The notes under the pieces: generated by a model
What the model was told of the DNA's origin: nothing
What the model saw: the letters and a program-made list of their open reading frames with translations, nothing else
Databases searched by the model: none
Assembly (NCBI GenBank): GCA_029940115.1
Contig: JAOZRQ010000047.1
Span: 1 to 20,860, forward strand
Direction of reading: 5' to 3'
Length of the DNA: 20,860 bases
Source: Desulfobacterales bacterium
Lineage (GTDB): Bacteria > Desulfobacterota > Desulfobacteria > Desulfobacterales > 4be13
Translations under genes and position numbers: made by a program
In this document: positions 1 to 7,103 of the stretch, in pieces
How the letters are laid out: the number at the start of each line of letters is the position of its first letter
How positions within the stretch are numbered: the stretch's first letter is position 1

Positions 1-75
1 GACAAATCCGGCGGTGATGACGGCTCGGATTTGCCAATCCGAACCGAGCATGAGGAGGCAAGTCCGACGGATATT
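1..75. repeat. CCGGATTTGCCAATCCGG-type palindromic repeat
   Basis: Short inverted repeats built on GGATTTGCCAATCC sit directly downstream of the 93-866 gene. The same family recurs near 9339-9405, inside 15437-15497, as the core of the array at 18357-18699, and at the right edge (20846-20860). The hairpins could act as REP-like 3' structures, but there is no clear T tract, so a terminator role is only possible. Confidence 0.6.
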
Positions 76-92
76 ACCAGCTATTTGCCAAA

Positions 93-866
93 TCAAATCC
101 TTGTCGTTCTGATCATCTGTCTCAGTTCATCACGGGTCATGCGCGCATCTGTCCCAAAATAGCCATTCTCCGGCAGGTTCCCACCCCACCAGAAGTTCAC
201 GGACGGGTTCTGTTGCTGCTTCTCTTTATATACCTGCACAAGATTGTCCACCATCTCCCCTTTGCCCGAATAAGACATCTCGCCGTCGGGTGTGAATACA
301 AAGATGTGCGGGTACTGATCGTAAATTCTGTCAAAAACAGGGGATGTTTTCTTTGTGAGGCTGTCAACAATGGCTGTGTCATCTCCGAGTGTCTCAACGC
401 GGTTTCGGACGGATTCCTCGGCATCTCTCTCATCCGTATCCGTGACACCCTGGGCCTTCCGGTCCAAAGCCCGGATTTCCGATATCTCCTCATCGGTTGC
501 GGACAATCGCCGCATTTCCCTGATATGCCCTTTGTCATTCGCACTGACAAGCTGCTGATGACGATTCAGTCGGATTGAGAGCAGGTCAGCGATCTGTTCA
601 ATTGAGGTCTTCTGATTTTTTCCGGCTTTTTCGTCATGGTGATCAACGAAAATGGCGTTTTCCGGATAGGGGGAATCTGATTTCAGTTCAACAAAAACCG
701 GGACAGCATCGTCAGGAAGATTTTCTGTTTCTGCTTTGTATGATGAAAGGGAAGCGCCCCAAGAAAGCCCTTTGTCGAAAAATTGCTTTCCATTTTGCCT
801 GAGAATATTTCGTATCTCCAGCATTTCAGCATCGTGACCGCCAAGAAAAAAGATATAACTGTTCAT
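93..866 (-). CDS. DHH-like phosphoesterase family protein, function unknown
   Basis: A 257-residue cytoplasmic protein with no signal peptide or membrane segment. Seen: an N-terminal GGHDAEM segment, a VDHHDEKAG motif (Asp75-His76-His77) and a downstream SANDKG motif (Asp111). These resemble the metal-binding Asp/His motifs of the DHH phosphoesterase superfamily (RecJ, nano-RNase, PPX1 relatives), although the usual early DxDA motif is not obvious. The middle (about 125-160) is charged and probably helical. The C-terminal third has a WWGGNLPENGYFG segment that looks conserved. The ATG at 866 is preceded by AGGAGC about 7 nt upstream. The gene lies about 200 bp downstream of the tandem Septu genes in the same orientation, separated by two 41-bp repeats, so co-transcription is uncertain. 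Family assignment is by motif only; the substrate is unknown. Confidence 0.7.
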   Translation of the reverse strand: MNSYIFFLGGHDAEMLEIRNILRQNGKQFFDKGLSWGASLSSYKAETENLPDDAVPVFVELKSDSPYPENAIFVDHHDEKAGKNQKTSIEQIADLLSIRLNRHQQLVSANDKGHIREMRRLSATDEEISEIRALDRKAQGVTDTDERDAEESVRNRVETLGDDTAIVDSLTKKTSPVFDRIYDQYPHIFVFTPDGEMSYSGKGEMVDNLVQVYKEKQQQNPSVNFWWGGNLPENGYFGTDARMTRDELRQMIRTTRI

Positions 867-940
867 TTTTTGCTCCTGTCAAAGTCCGATCCCCGAGTGC
901 CTTATGTCTCCGGTACGGTGTCGCCCAATATCAACCTGTC

Positions 941-1031
941 GAGAGGGTTCTTATAAGCCACCCTTGTAGTTGCCAAACTGCGGAAGCCCTTCTTATAAGC
1001 CACCCTTGTAGTTCCACAATGCCGATGCCCC
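941..1031. repeat. 41-bp tandem repeat, about 2 units
   Basis: Two units of the window's 41-bp family (941-981 and 982-1022) plus a short partial third. Each contains CTTATAAGCCACCCTTGTAG. They lie between the downstream HNH gene and the DHH-like gene. Other copies occur at 4982-5109, 6961-7040 and 8306-8560. Confidence 0.85.
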
Positions 1032-1045
1032 CCCGGAGTGCCAAA

Positions 1046-1061
1046 CTTGCACAATTGCAAG
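1046..1061 (-). terminator. possible weak terminator after the Septu operon
   Basis: CTTGCA and TGCAAG form a 6-bp stem with a 4-nt loop, about 8 nt past the stop codon of the last HNH gene. On the minus strand it is followed by TTTGG. The stem is short and the T run weak, so this is tentative. Confidence 0.25.
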
Positions 1062-1068
1062 GTTCAAG

Positions 1069-1698
1069 TCAATCGCATCTTGCCAATCTTTTCTTCAAGA
1101 AAAAAACAACTATCTGGCAATAGGGCTTATAAGGGCCTTGCTTGGGAGACCATCGTCTGATCTCTCTTTTTAAGAGATCTTTTGTCCATTTGCCAGGATA
1201 TTTCTCTCCAAAGTCCATTAACGCCTTATCCAATCTGGCTTTCCGATTCTCTACGATTCTCCTCATGTTGAGATTCAAAGCGTCGTTAAGGTCTTTGTTT
1301 ATCTCCTCATTATCGGAATATATTTCCCCTGACTTGCTAAACTTGACCAATGACTCACAATTTTCATCTGTCGGGTTTATCGTAATCAGTTCGTTCCCTT
1401 TTCTTGTGTCACAATGTTGCAAATGCTGAGGTTGGCCTTCTCTGCCGAGACAAGCGCCTAAAAGGTTCCTGTAATCCAATTGCAGGTTTTCACATTTGGT
1501 CTGTGGTTTCCAATGCTCAATCTTCATCTTCCTGGTTTTTATCCTCTCCATACAATAGCAACAGATATCTCCCTGCTCGATCAACAGGGCATGTCGCAAG
1601 TCGTCTTTTTCACGATAGCCTTCGTAAGTCGGATATGGGTCATTGGCTCGATAATGTGTCAAAGAGCGAGGTTCAACCCCCTTATTGACATGCTTCAT
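1069..1698 (-). CDS. ptuB: Septu HNH endonuclease (PtuB-like), second module
   Basis: A predicted HNH/McrA-type nuclease of 209 residues, the effector partner of the adjacent ATPase in a Septu anti-phage module. Seen: a zinc-binding CCYC motif (residues 46-49), the catalytic-type pair Glu61-His62 (IEHWKPQ), LDYRNLLGAC (Cys83), His95-Cys96 followed by DTRKGN, and an ITINPT segment. This is the pattern of the TIGR02646/PtuB HNH group. The frame extends to a TTG at 1722, but the ATG at 1698 has a strong AGGAG about 6 nt upstream and is preferred. It overlaps the 3' end of the ATPase gene by 17 bp, which implies translational coupling. In known Septu systems PtuA-PtuB degrades nucleic acid during infection; that activity is inferred here. 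No reverse transcriptase is adjacent, so this is not a retron-type arrangement. Confidence 0.85.
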   Translation of the reverse strand: MKHVNKGVEPRSLTHYRANDPYPTYEGYREKDDLRHALLIEQGDICCYCMERIKTRKMKIEHWKPQTKCENLQLDYRNLLGACLGREGQPQHLQHCDTRKGNELITINPTDENCESLVKFSKSGEIYSDNEEINKDLNDALNLNMRRIVENRKARLDKALMDFGEKYPGKWTKDLLKREIRRWSPKQGPYKPYCQIVVFFLKKRLARCD

Positions 1699-3034
1699 TT
1701 TTCTCCTCTTCAGCAAACTCAATATGCATATTTGCCCTTAGAATCTCCGTATCATTTTCTCCGAATTTATCTTCCAGTTCAGACAAGGCCACCCTTGCAT
1801 CTTCTATTTTCTCCTCATCTGTCAGGCGATACAATTCTCTGATCTTATCCTTGTACGGCTCAGGTCTCTCCTCCACGCCCTGAAGCTCGAACAGGATGGA
1901 ATTGGTGTCTCTCCCTTTTGTGTGGGGCGTTCTCTCAACAATTTCGAAGTGTTCCAAAATGCTGACCTCCTCCTTTTCCACATTGCTCAACACCTGCGGC
2001 GAATGGGTGGTGACAATGAACTGGATGTTCGGAAAGGTGTGAAGCAGGCATGGGATCACATCCCGTTGCCATGATGGATGCAGATGCAACTCTATTTCAT
2101 CAATCAGAACGATCCCCTTTCCATCCAAGGTGTCATTTGGCCCCGGATTGGCAATGGCCAGTCTGCGCGCGATGTCGCATACCATCATCAAGAGGGTCTG
2201 CTCTCCGGCAGAGATCTGTTCAATCCTCAAATCCTGCCCGTCCTTCCTGATGATCAGTGAACTCTCCGTCGAGACATGAAACGTGAACCTCTCATCCTTC
2301 CGCCTTCTTTCCATATGCAGATGAGAATAGTCGGAGGATGGGAATCCGCTCAGAAAGGTGGTCATCGCGTGTCGGACAACCTCCAAGTTCCTGTTCACCG
2401 CGTCGAAGTCCTTTTGCCTGATTTTCATCTCATTCTCCAGATCCTCCTCAAACCTGAACCATGAAATGAAGGCGGACAAATCGGTCACATTCCTCTCAAA
2501 CGAACCCTCATACGCGAGGAAGCGCATGTCGGAAAATTGTCGTTTCGGGATGCGCTGTGTTTCCGGAACGGGGTTTCCCCTCATCCGTCTGTCGGCCTGA
2601 TAATAGGCAAGCACAGGCAAACTCATGGAGGAGTCGGTCTTTGCCTGCACATGAAAATTTCCATCAACATAATGGCTGAGTGCCCTCTCATGCCCGCCAT
2701 GCATGTTCTCCGACATCGGATAGAGACTTTTCGAAATGGACCACGACAGTTCATCGGAGAGTGGGAATTCTTCATCCACATGGATGTGGATGGTATTGAA
2801 CGTCTCGGCTTGGGAAGCGGCCATGTTAATGTCATTCTCTGTCAATGAGAATTCCGCCTCCTTTCCTGTCAGTTTTGAGACAAAGCGGGATAGGAACATG
2901 GCAATGCCGTCCAATATTGAGGATTTTCCTGAGCCGTTTATCCCTGCGAAAACAGCGATGTTTGACAGGGGAAATGCGATGGTCAGTTCATCAAAGCCTC
3001 TGAAATTTTTCAGGTGTAATTGTTTTATTCTCAT
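1682..3034 (-). CDS. ptuA: Septu ATPase (PtuA-like), second module
   Basis: A 450-residue ABC/SMC-like AAA ATPase of the PtuA/OLD-related group. Seen: Walker A GINGSGKSS (31-39), an ABC-signature-like ISAGEQ (274-279), Walker B IVLIDE (308-313; Asp312-Glu313) followed by the family-typical LHLHPSWQ, and a switch histidine in VTTHSPQ (His344). The C-terminus is acidic and helical. It is clearly paralogous to the ATPase at 3698-4921: same motif order and the same LHLHPSWQR and THSPQ blocks, but much divergence between them. It starts 31 bp after the stop of the first HNH gene and overlaps the second HNH gene, completing an A-B-A-B operon. Inferred role: nucleotide-dependent sensor or regulator that restrains the HNH partner until infection. 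The Shine-Dalgarno is weak (AGGA well upstream of the ATG), so reinitiation after the upstream gene is plausible. Confidence 0.87.
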   Translation of the reverse strand: MRIKQLHLKNFRGFDELTIAFPLSNIAVFAGINGSGKSSILDGIAMFLSRFVSKLTGKEAEFSLTENDINMAASQAETFNTIHIHVDEEFPLSDELSWSISKSLYPMSENMHGGHERALSHYVDGNFHVQAKTDSSMSLPVLAYYQADRRMRGNPVPETQRIPKRQFSDMRFLAYEGSFERNVTDLSAFISWFRFEEDLENEMKIRQKDFDAVNRNLEVVRHAMTTFLSGFPSSDYSHLHMERRRKDERFTFHVSTESSLIIRKDGQDLRIEQISAGEQTLLMMVCDIARRLAIANPGPNDTLDGKGIVLIDEIELHLHPSWQRDVIPCLLHTFPNIQFIVTTHSPQVLSNVEKEEVSILEHFEIVERTPHTKGRDTNSILFELQGVEERPEPYKDKIRELYRLTDEEKIEDARVALSELEDKFGENDTEILRANMHIEFAEEEKNEACQ

Positions 3035-3065
3035 TTCATCACCGTACTCTTTTTCCTATTTCCAA

Positions 3066-3701
3066 TCAAATGTATGATTGCAAGATTTGTATGAGTGTCT
3101 GGCAGAATAGCTCAAAATGGCCTTTTGAATCCGTTTGTTTCAGTCCAGCAATCCAGCCTTCAATGTCATCCGTACTCAGATCATCCAAAATTTCTGTGAC
3201 GCTCTCAATCGCTCTGCGGCGCATTGCCCGCAACTTCTCAATATTCAAGCCGAGTTTCTGAATGGTCTTCTGTGCGGCATGATCACCTTCTGATATTGGG
3301 ATGACATCGCCGTTTTCAACAAATCGGAATCGGGTTTCACAGTCTTCCTGCAATGGTGAAATCAGCAACGCCTCATCATGCCACTCGCCTTTCAGAACGC
3401 CACAGTGGCGGGGTTCTTTCGGCTTTAATCTTCTCTGGCATGAAGCGAGCATGTTGTCATAATCAAGTTCCTTGTGCGAAGCATGGCTTCTCGGAACCAA
3501 ATGCTCAATATGGCTGTCATCTTTGTCAATGCCCCGATTGCAATAACAGCAGATATGTCCCTGTTCCGCAAGAAGAGAATCATGGACTTTGTTTTTGGGA
3601 TCGCCAGCCAGATTGTCCCAGTTTGGAGACCAGTCATCGCTGGCCAGTGCCTTCCATTCCCTGAATTCTGTCGGATCCTCTCGTTTGGAGATAAACTTCA
3701 T
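3066..3701 (-). CDS. ptuB: Septu HNH endonuclease (PtuB-like), first module
   Basis: A 211-residue HNH nuclease. Seen: CCYC zinc ligands (51-54), Glu66-His67 in the SHIEHLVPRS block, LDYDNMLASC (Cys88), RHCGVLKG (His99-Cys100), and an LLISPL segment where the other copy has ITINPT. The layout matches the second-module HNH protein residue block by residue block, so the two are homologues, but the sequences outside the motifs differ. Its ATG overlaps the stop codon of the upstream ATPase in a 4-bp ATGA junction (3698-3701), a strong sign of translational coupling and of a cognate pair. It is the predicted nucleic-acid-cleaving effector of the first Septu module. Assignment rests on motifs and gene order; activity is not shown. 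Confidence 0.87.
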   Translation of the reverse strand: MKFISKREDPTEFREWKALASDDWSPNWDNLAGDPKNKVHDSLLAEQGHICCYCNRGIDKDDSHIEHLVPRSHASHKELDYDNMLASCQRRLKPKEPRHCGVLKGEWHDEALLISPLQEDCETRFRFVENGDVIPISEGDHAAQKTIQKLGLNIEKLRAMRRRAIESVTEILDDLSTDDIEGWIAGLKQTDSKGHFELFCQTLIQILQSYI

Positions 3702-4921
3702 CGCCCGATGATCTCCTTGCGGCGAATGATGGCCCCGGCTTTGACCAGTTCAGGATCGTCCCCGATATGCTGCATGAGACTGCCCATCATCTTTCTCGCT
3801 TCCCCAAGTTTTCCCTGATTTATCGTCAGGAACAGTTTCGACAATTCCTCCTTGATTAGACGGGGCCGCTCCGGCACCCCCATCATGTCTTCCAATATGC
3901 GGTTGGAATCGAGACCGTAGGCCGCTTCCGGCTGAAATTTCTCCATACGGTTGTTCACCCGCCTCAATCCGATGATGTTCTCCGGTTTCACATGGCTGAG
4001 AATCTGGGGAGAATGCGTTGTCAGAACAAACTGGCCATTCGGAAAGGTCCGGGTCAATGCAGGCACGATTTCCCGTTGCCATGAAGGGTGGAGATGGAGA
4101 TCAACTTCATCAATCAACACCACAGCATGTTCTTCGAGAGGGTTGTCATGATCATTCGCAACAGCCATTTGCCAAGCCAAATCCCCCACCAGGGCCAGGA
4201 GACATTTTTCACCGTCAGAGAGTTGATTCACAATCAGCTCCTCATCATTTTTTCGGATGGTCATTCGGAGCGTCGGGGAACGTCTTACACGCAATCCTGT
4301 AAAACCGGGCAAAAGACGTTCTATGGCCCTTCTCACCGCCTCCAACTGTGGGTCCCGATATCCGGGATCATCCAAGCGGGCTTCGTTCTCAAGGTCCTCA
4401 CGACAGCGAAACCATTCAAAAAAGACTTTGAAGTTGACAAGCTTTCCGCCCACGATGCCATCATAAATGCCTTTCTTGTCAAAAGAATGGTTCGTTCTGA
4501 CTTGGAGGGGAATGTCAAAAACCAAACGATTCACGGGATAATGGACAATCAACGGAACAGATCCGGTTTCAGAAATGTCTTCGAGCAATCCATCAAGTCC
4601 TGCGGAAGTCTGTTCCGCATCACGATCTCTCACTTTTCTGACTTCCCATTGGAAGGGTTTGCCATGAAACTGGACAGATATGATGGGATGCGTCTCTGTT
4701 TTTCCATTGGTGATATCTTGATCCGTGATGGACCCTGTGGCCTCTCTTTTTCCGTAAAACGCTTGGATAAGAGGGAACAGCATGGCGGCGATGCAATCCA
4801 GTATGGCCGATTTCCCGGAACCATTATCGCCGATGAGGATGTTGATCTGTTCCTGAAAATCGAGTGCCAAATGCTCCATGCCTCGGAAATGGTTGATTTC
4901 CAAATGGTTGATTTTGAACAT
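3698..4921 (-). CDS. ptuA: Septu ATPase (PtuA-like), first module
   Basis: A 407-residue PtuA-like ATPase. Seen: N-terminal MFKINHLEINHFRG typical of SMC/OLD-like ATPases, Walker A GDNGSGKSA (31-39), signature-like LSDGEK (234-239), Walker B VVLIDE (267-272) followed by LHLHPSWQ, and a switch histidine in TTHSPQ (His303). The open frame continues upstream to 5056, but those 45 residues (MAYKKG-type) are translated 41-bp repeat. The ATG at 4921 starts the conserved domain and has GGGAG about 10 nt upstream, so it is chosen. The gene heads the apparent four-gene Septu operon and overlaps its HNH partner by 4 bp. Inferred role: ATP-binding core of a PtuA-PtuB complex that holds the nuclease and responds to phage infection. 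Confidence 0.87.
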   Translation of the reverse strand: MFKINHLEINHFRGMEHLALDFQEQINILIGDNGSGKSAILDCIAAMLFPLIQAFYGKREATGSITDQDITNGKTETHPIISVQFHGKPFQWEVRKVRDRDAEQTSAGLDGLLEDISETGSVPLIVHYPVNRLVFDIPLQVRTNHSFDKKGIYDGIVGGKLVNFKVFFEWFRCREDLENEARLDDPGYRDPQLEAVRRAIERLLPGFTGLRVRRSPTLRMTIRKNDEELIVNQLSDGEKCLLALVGDLAWQMAVANDHDNPLEEHAVVLIDEVDLHLHPSWQREIVPALTRTFPNGQFVLTTHSPQILSHVKPENIIGLRRVNNRMEKFQPEAAYGLDSNRILEDMMGVPERPRLIKEELSKLFLTINQGKLGEARKMMGSLMQHIGDDPELVKAGAIIRRKEIIGR

Positions 4922-4981
4922 TGTTTTTTGGACTCCCTTGCTCTCATACTTGCCATGAGGCGTATCCTTGCTAAACCCAAT

Positions 4982-5109
4982 CCCTGTAGTTGCGACTCCC
5001 TTCTTATAAGCCACCCTTGTAGTTGCCAAGCTGCGGGAGCCCTTCTTATAAGCCATCCTTGTAGTTCCAAACAGCGAAATTCCTTCTTATAAGCCATCCT
5101 TGTAGTTCA
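4982..5109. repeat. 41-bp tandem repeat, about 3 units
   Basis: A partial unit (4982-4993), two full units (4994-5034 and 5035-5075) and a decayed third (5076-5109) of the 41-bp family. They form the leader of the Septu operon. Read on the minus strand they are open and encode MAYKKG-like peptides, which artificially lengthen the ATPase frame. Confidence 0.85.
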
Positions 5110-5126
5110 AACCTCAGGCGGCCCGC

Positions 5127-5153
5127 GCCGCCTAAAGGCGGAACTACGAACTG
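5127..5153. repeat. half copy of a 27-bp-arm inverted repeat
   Basis: The 27 bp CCGCCTAAAGGCGGAACTAC region matches the right arm of the intact inverted repeat at 7909-7967. Here it abuts the 41-bp repeats and contains the stop codon of the truncated gene at 5144-5896, suggesting that repeat insertion or recombination cut that gene. Confidence 0.6.
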
Positions 5154-5896
5154 AAAATAATAAAAGTTATAACCCCAAAAAAATTTCGACAGGGCTTCCC
5201 CGTCACCCGATCCGTCACAGTGCCGTCCCTGTTGTCAACAAAATCGTTTTGAAAATCACCGGATTCATTACACCATTCCTTAGTCCGGCCATATTTTTTA
5301 GAGAAAAAGTTGTGCGTTTTGATCATGACCCTGACATCATCATCCGAAATCGTCCGGGGCTCGCTCCGAAGTGGGTGTTTGGGAGCCGCCCTCTCTGATT
5401 CGGCATCGGAGACAATCTCGGGCGAATAGTCGCAGTTGAATATCAACGGCAAGACCCCTCGGGTCTGCCATCCGACATAATGTACCCCGTTTTCATGGAA
5501 AAAAATCGGCAACAGGTCGGGATTCGAGGGCTTCTTCGCACGGCCAACCGGTCGGGTCTCTATCAGCACCTCAAAGGGATCCTTCCGAAACGCCTCCTTC
5601 AACTTGGAAGGGGTTGAAAGCACGGCAGTCGAGAGAATGTCCTGGTTCAGACCTGTCTGGACAGGTTCGAGCATCTCCCGGAGTTCCCGGAGATCGCTCA
5701 CCTTGTCTGAAGTCTCATTGATCGCATGAACCTGCTGGATTGAGGGCGTGTAGAGGATATGATCCGAAAGCCGCTCCACCCTTGGCTGGATATGTCTGAT
5801 CTCATTGCCCGTCTTCAATCCCGTAAAGTAGCCATGAAGGGTGGCGGCACCCGATACGGCCCCGAGAATGGCCAGGCACGACGTGATGATTTCCAT
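5144..5896 (-). CDS. truncated DUF1566-type protein with N-terminal membrane anchor
   Basis: The 250-residue frame starts at an ATG with AGGAGGT about 9 nt upstream. Residues 4-26 (a Leu/Ala/Gly-rich stretch) look like one membrane segment or anchor. The middle (about 30-190) is of unknown type. Residues about 190-235 (ISDDDVRVMIKTHNFF, then NDFVDNRDGTVTDRVTG) match the start of a DUF1566/Lcl-like domain, whose consensus continues VTGLMWQ. Here the frame departs from the consensus exactly after VTG, and the last residues (FIIFSS) are read from an inverted repeat. The protein is therefore likely missing most of the domain. A separate DUF1566-like C-terminal tail lies at 7104-7200 in the caspase pseudogene. 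Function unknown; probably a remnant. Confidence 0.55.
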   Translation of the reverse strand: MEIITSCLAILGAVSGAATLHGYFTGLKTGNEIRHIQPRVERLSDHILYTPSIQQVHAINETSDKVSDLRELREMLEPVQTGLNQDILSTAVLSTPSKLKEAFRKDPFEVLIETRPVGRAKKPSNPDLLPIFFHENGVHYVGWQTRGVLPLIFNCDYSPEIVSDAESERAAPKHPLRSEPRTISDDDVRVMIKTHNFFSKKYGRTKEWCNESGDFQNDFVDNRDGTVTDRVTGKPCRNFFGVITFIIFSS

Positions 5897-5976
5897 GGAA
5901 TTTTTACCTCCTGTTTTTGCGGGCGGAACTGCGAACTCCCGGCTGAAAGCGCAAGTATGCTAAAGCGCACTGTCAC

Positions 5977-6098
5977 GATGGCTGGCTTCAGCCTGTCTGG
6001 GCTTTCAGCCCCTGTAATTGATTCCAGGCCTTTTTGTCGGATCAGCTGACTTCAGTCTGCTTGAACTTTCAACCCGGAACTGATTCCAGAGCTTTTTT
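5977..6098. repeat. imperfect direct repeat overlapping the toxin 3' end
   Basis: Two diverged copies of a ~55-60 bp segment (about 5977-6036 and 6043-6098) share CTTTCA, ACTGATTCCAG-like and GCCTTTTT-like blocks in the same order. The second covers the last codons of the PIN toxin. This may be a partial gene-end duplication or a small repeat. Confidence 0.4.
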
Positions 6099-6524
6099 TA
6101 GGGCAGTGGCCTTGTCGTCGTTCCGAACTGAATCTGCAACAAAGTCGGGAAACATTTTCTGGAAGTTCTTGTCAAAGCTGAAAAGCATCTTGGCATGATG
6201 TTTTCTTGCCTTTCCGATTATGATCAGGTCCGCAAAATCACCTTTTTCCCTGTATTGGCGAACTGCTTCCTGCACAACGGGATAGTCGGGAAAATGATAA
6301 GCTGGTGTGGCGACCAGCGCATCCAGAAAATCGGCAATCTCGATTCGCTCACATTGGTAAACCGATTCGAGAACCCACACGGCCTCCATGAGAACCTCAC
6401 TCAGAACGAGAATCTTTCGCCCCTTCCCCTCTTCCTCTCTGATGACATCCTGCACAATTTTCGCCTGATCCAGATCATCCTCCACAAGTATCCGAACCAG
6501 CGCGTTCGTGTCAAGCGCAATCAT
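6069..6524 (-). CDS. vapC: PIN-domain ribonuclease toxin (VapC family)
   Basis: A 151-residue PIN-domain protein, predicted Mg2+-dependent RNase toxin of a type II toxin-antitoxin pair. Seen: N-terminal MIALDTNALVR (Asp5), Glu43 in LSEVLMEAVW, Asp99 in GDFADLIIIG, and Asp118 in SFDKNF. These are the four acidic positions expected of an active PIN site, so the domain looks intact. The ATG at 6524 is preferred; a GTG two codons upstream (6530) sits closer to the AAGGAGAGG and is a fair alternative. The frame extends further to 6554 without support. It overlaps the antitoxin gene by about 14 bp, typical of coupled TA operons. VapC enzymes usually cut tRNA or rRNA; the target here is unknown. Confidence 0.88.
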   Translation of the reverse strand: MIALDTNALVRILVEDDLDQAKIVQDVIREEEGKGRKILVLSEVLMEAVWVLESVYQCERIEIADFLDALVATPAYHFPDYPVVQEAVRQYREKGDFADLIIIGKARKHHAKMLFSFDKNFQKMFPDFVADSVRNDDKATALKKALESVPG

Positions 6525-6792
6525 CCCCACATCCTCTCCTTCGGATCGCCTCATTCATCTCATCTGCCGAGACAGGACGCATCGGTCTCCGGTGCCTCAG
6601 CATGCCGAAAATGTCTGAGGCGGAGCGATGGGTTCCGCATCGGTTCTCTGATTCGCTCTCATCCCCTGCCCAGACGTTCCCAGCCTTCTTCAATGCATCG
6701 GTCATCTCCTCGTATGCAGAGATGTCCAATAGCACGGCAATCGGATTGCCGCATGAATCCACAACATATTGCTGTTGTTCAAGTGTGATCAT
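6511..6792 (-). CDS. Phd/YefM-like antitoxin of the PIN toxin
   Basis: A 93-residue protein beginning MITLEQQQYVVDSCGNPIAV, with LLDISAYEEM following, the N-terminal DNA-binding fold pattern of Phd/YefM-type antitoxins. The C-terminal GMLRHRRPMRPVSADEM segment looks like the extended toxin-wrapping tail. The ATG at 6792 has GGAGG about 7 nt upstream; the longer frame to 6873 has no such support. It is the first gene of the toxin-antitoxin operon and overlaps the toxin start. Expected roles: neutralise the PIN toxin and, with it, repress the operon. Assignment is by pattern and context. Confidence 0.78.
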   Translation of the reverse strand: MITLEQQQYVVDSCGNPIAVLLDISAYEEMTDALKKAGNVWAGDESESENRCGTHRSASDIFGMLRHRRPMRPVSADEMNEAIRRRGCGDDCA

Positions 6793-6960
6793 TTTTTGCC
6801 TCCACCTCAGTTTTTCATGTTCGCCATGGGCGAAAAGTTCCATTGTCGGCCACCTCCGGAGATCGGCAGACACACATTGGCCAACACCGGTGACATGACA
6901 CCTCCTTGCGGAGTGCCCGTCCTCACCCGATCAGACATGCCAAGCTTTGCTTGGCGCACC

Positions 6961-7040
6961 TTATAAGCCATCCTTGTAGTTCCAAGCTGCCGATGCCCTT
7001 CTTATAAGCCATCCTTGTAGTTCCAAACAGCGGAAGCCCT
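6961..7040. repeat. 41-bp tandem repeat, 1 full and 2 partial units
   Basis: A partial unit (6961-6990), one full unit (6991-7031) and a fragment (7032-7040) of the 41-bp family, between the antitoxin operon and the caspase pseudogene. Confidence 0.8.
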
Positions 7041-7103
7041 GCACCCAAATAATCAAATGATTCAAATGACCCAATCATTCAAATCATCAAATTATCCACA
7101 TTG

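Noticed and set aside
4922..5056. N-terminal 45-residue extension of the first Septu ATPase
   Set aside because: It is translated 41-bp repeat; the conserved domain and Shine-Dalgarno support the ATG at 4921.
1069..5056. Retron with Septu-type effectors
   Set aside because: No reverse transcriptase frame and no msr-msd-like RNA was seen near the ATPase-HNH genes.
4088..5092. 334-residue plus-strand frame
   Set aside because: Antisense to the Septu ATPase, with no recognisable domain; the minus strand carries clear motifs.
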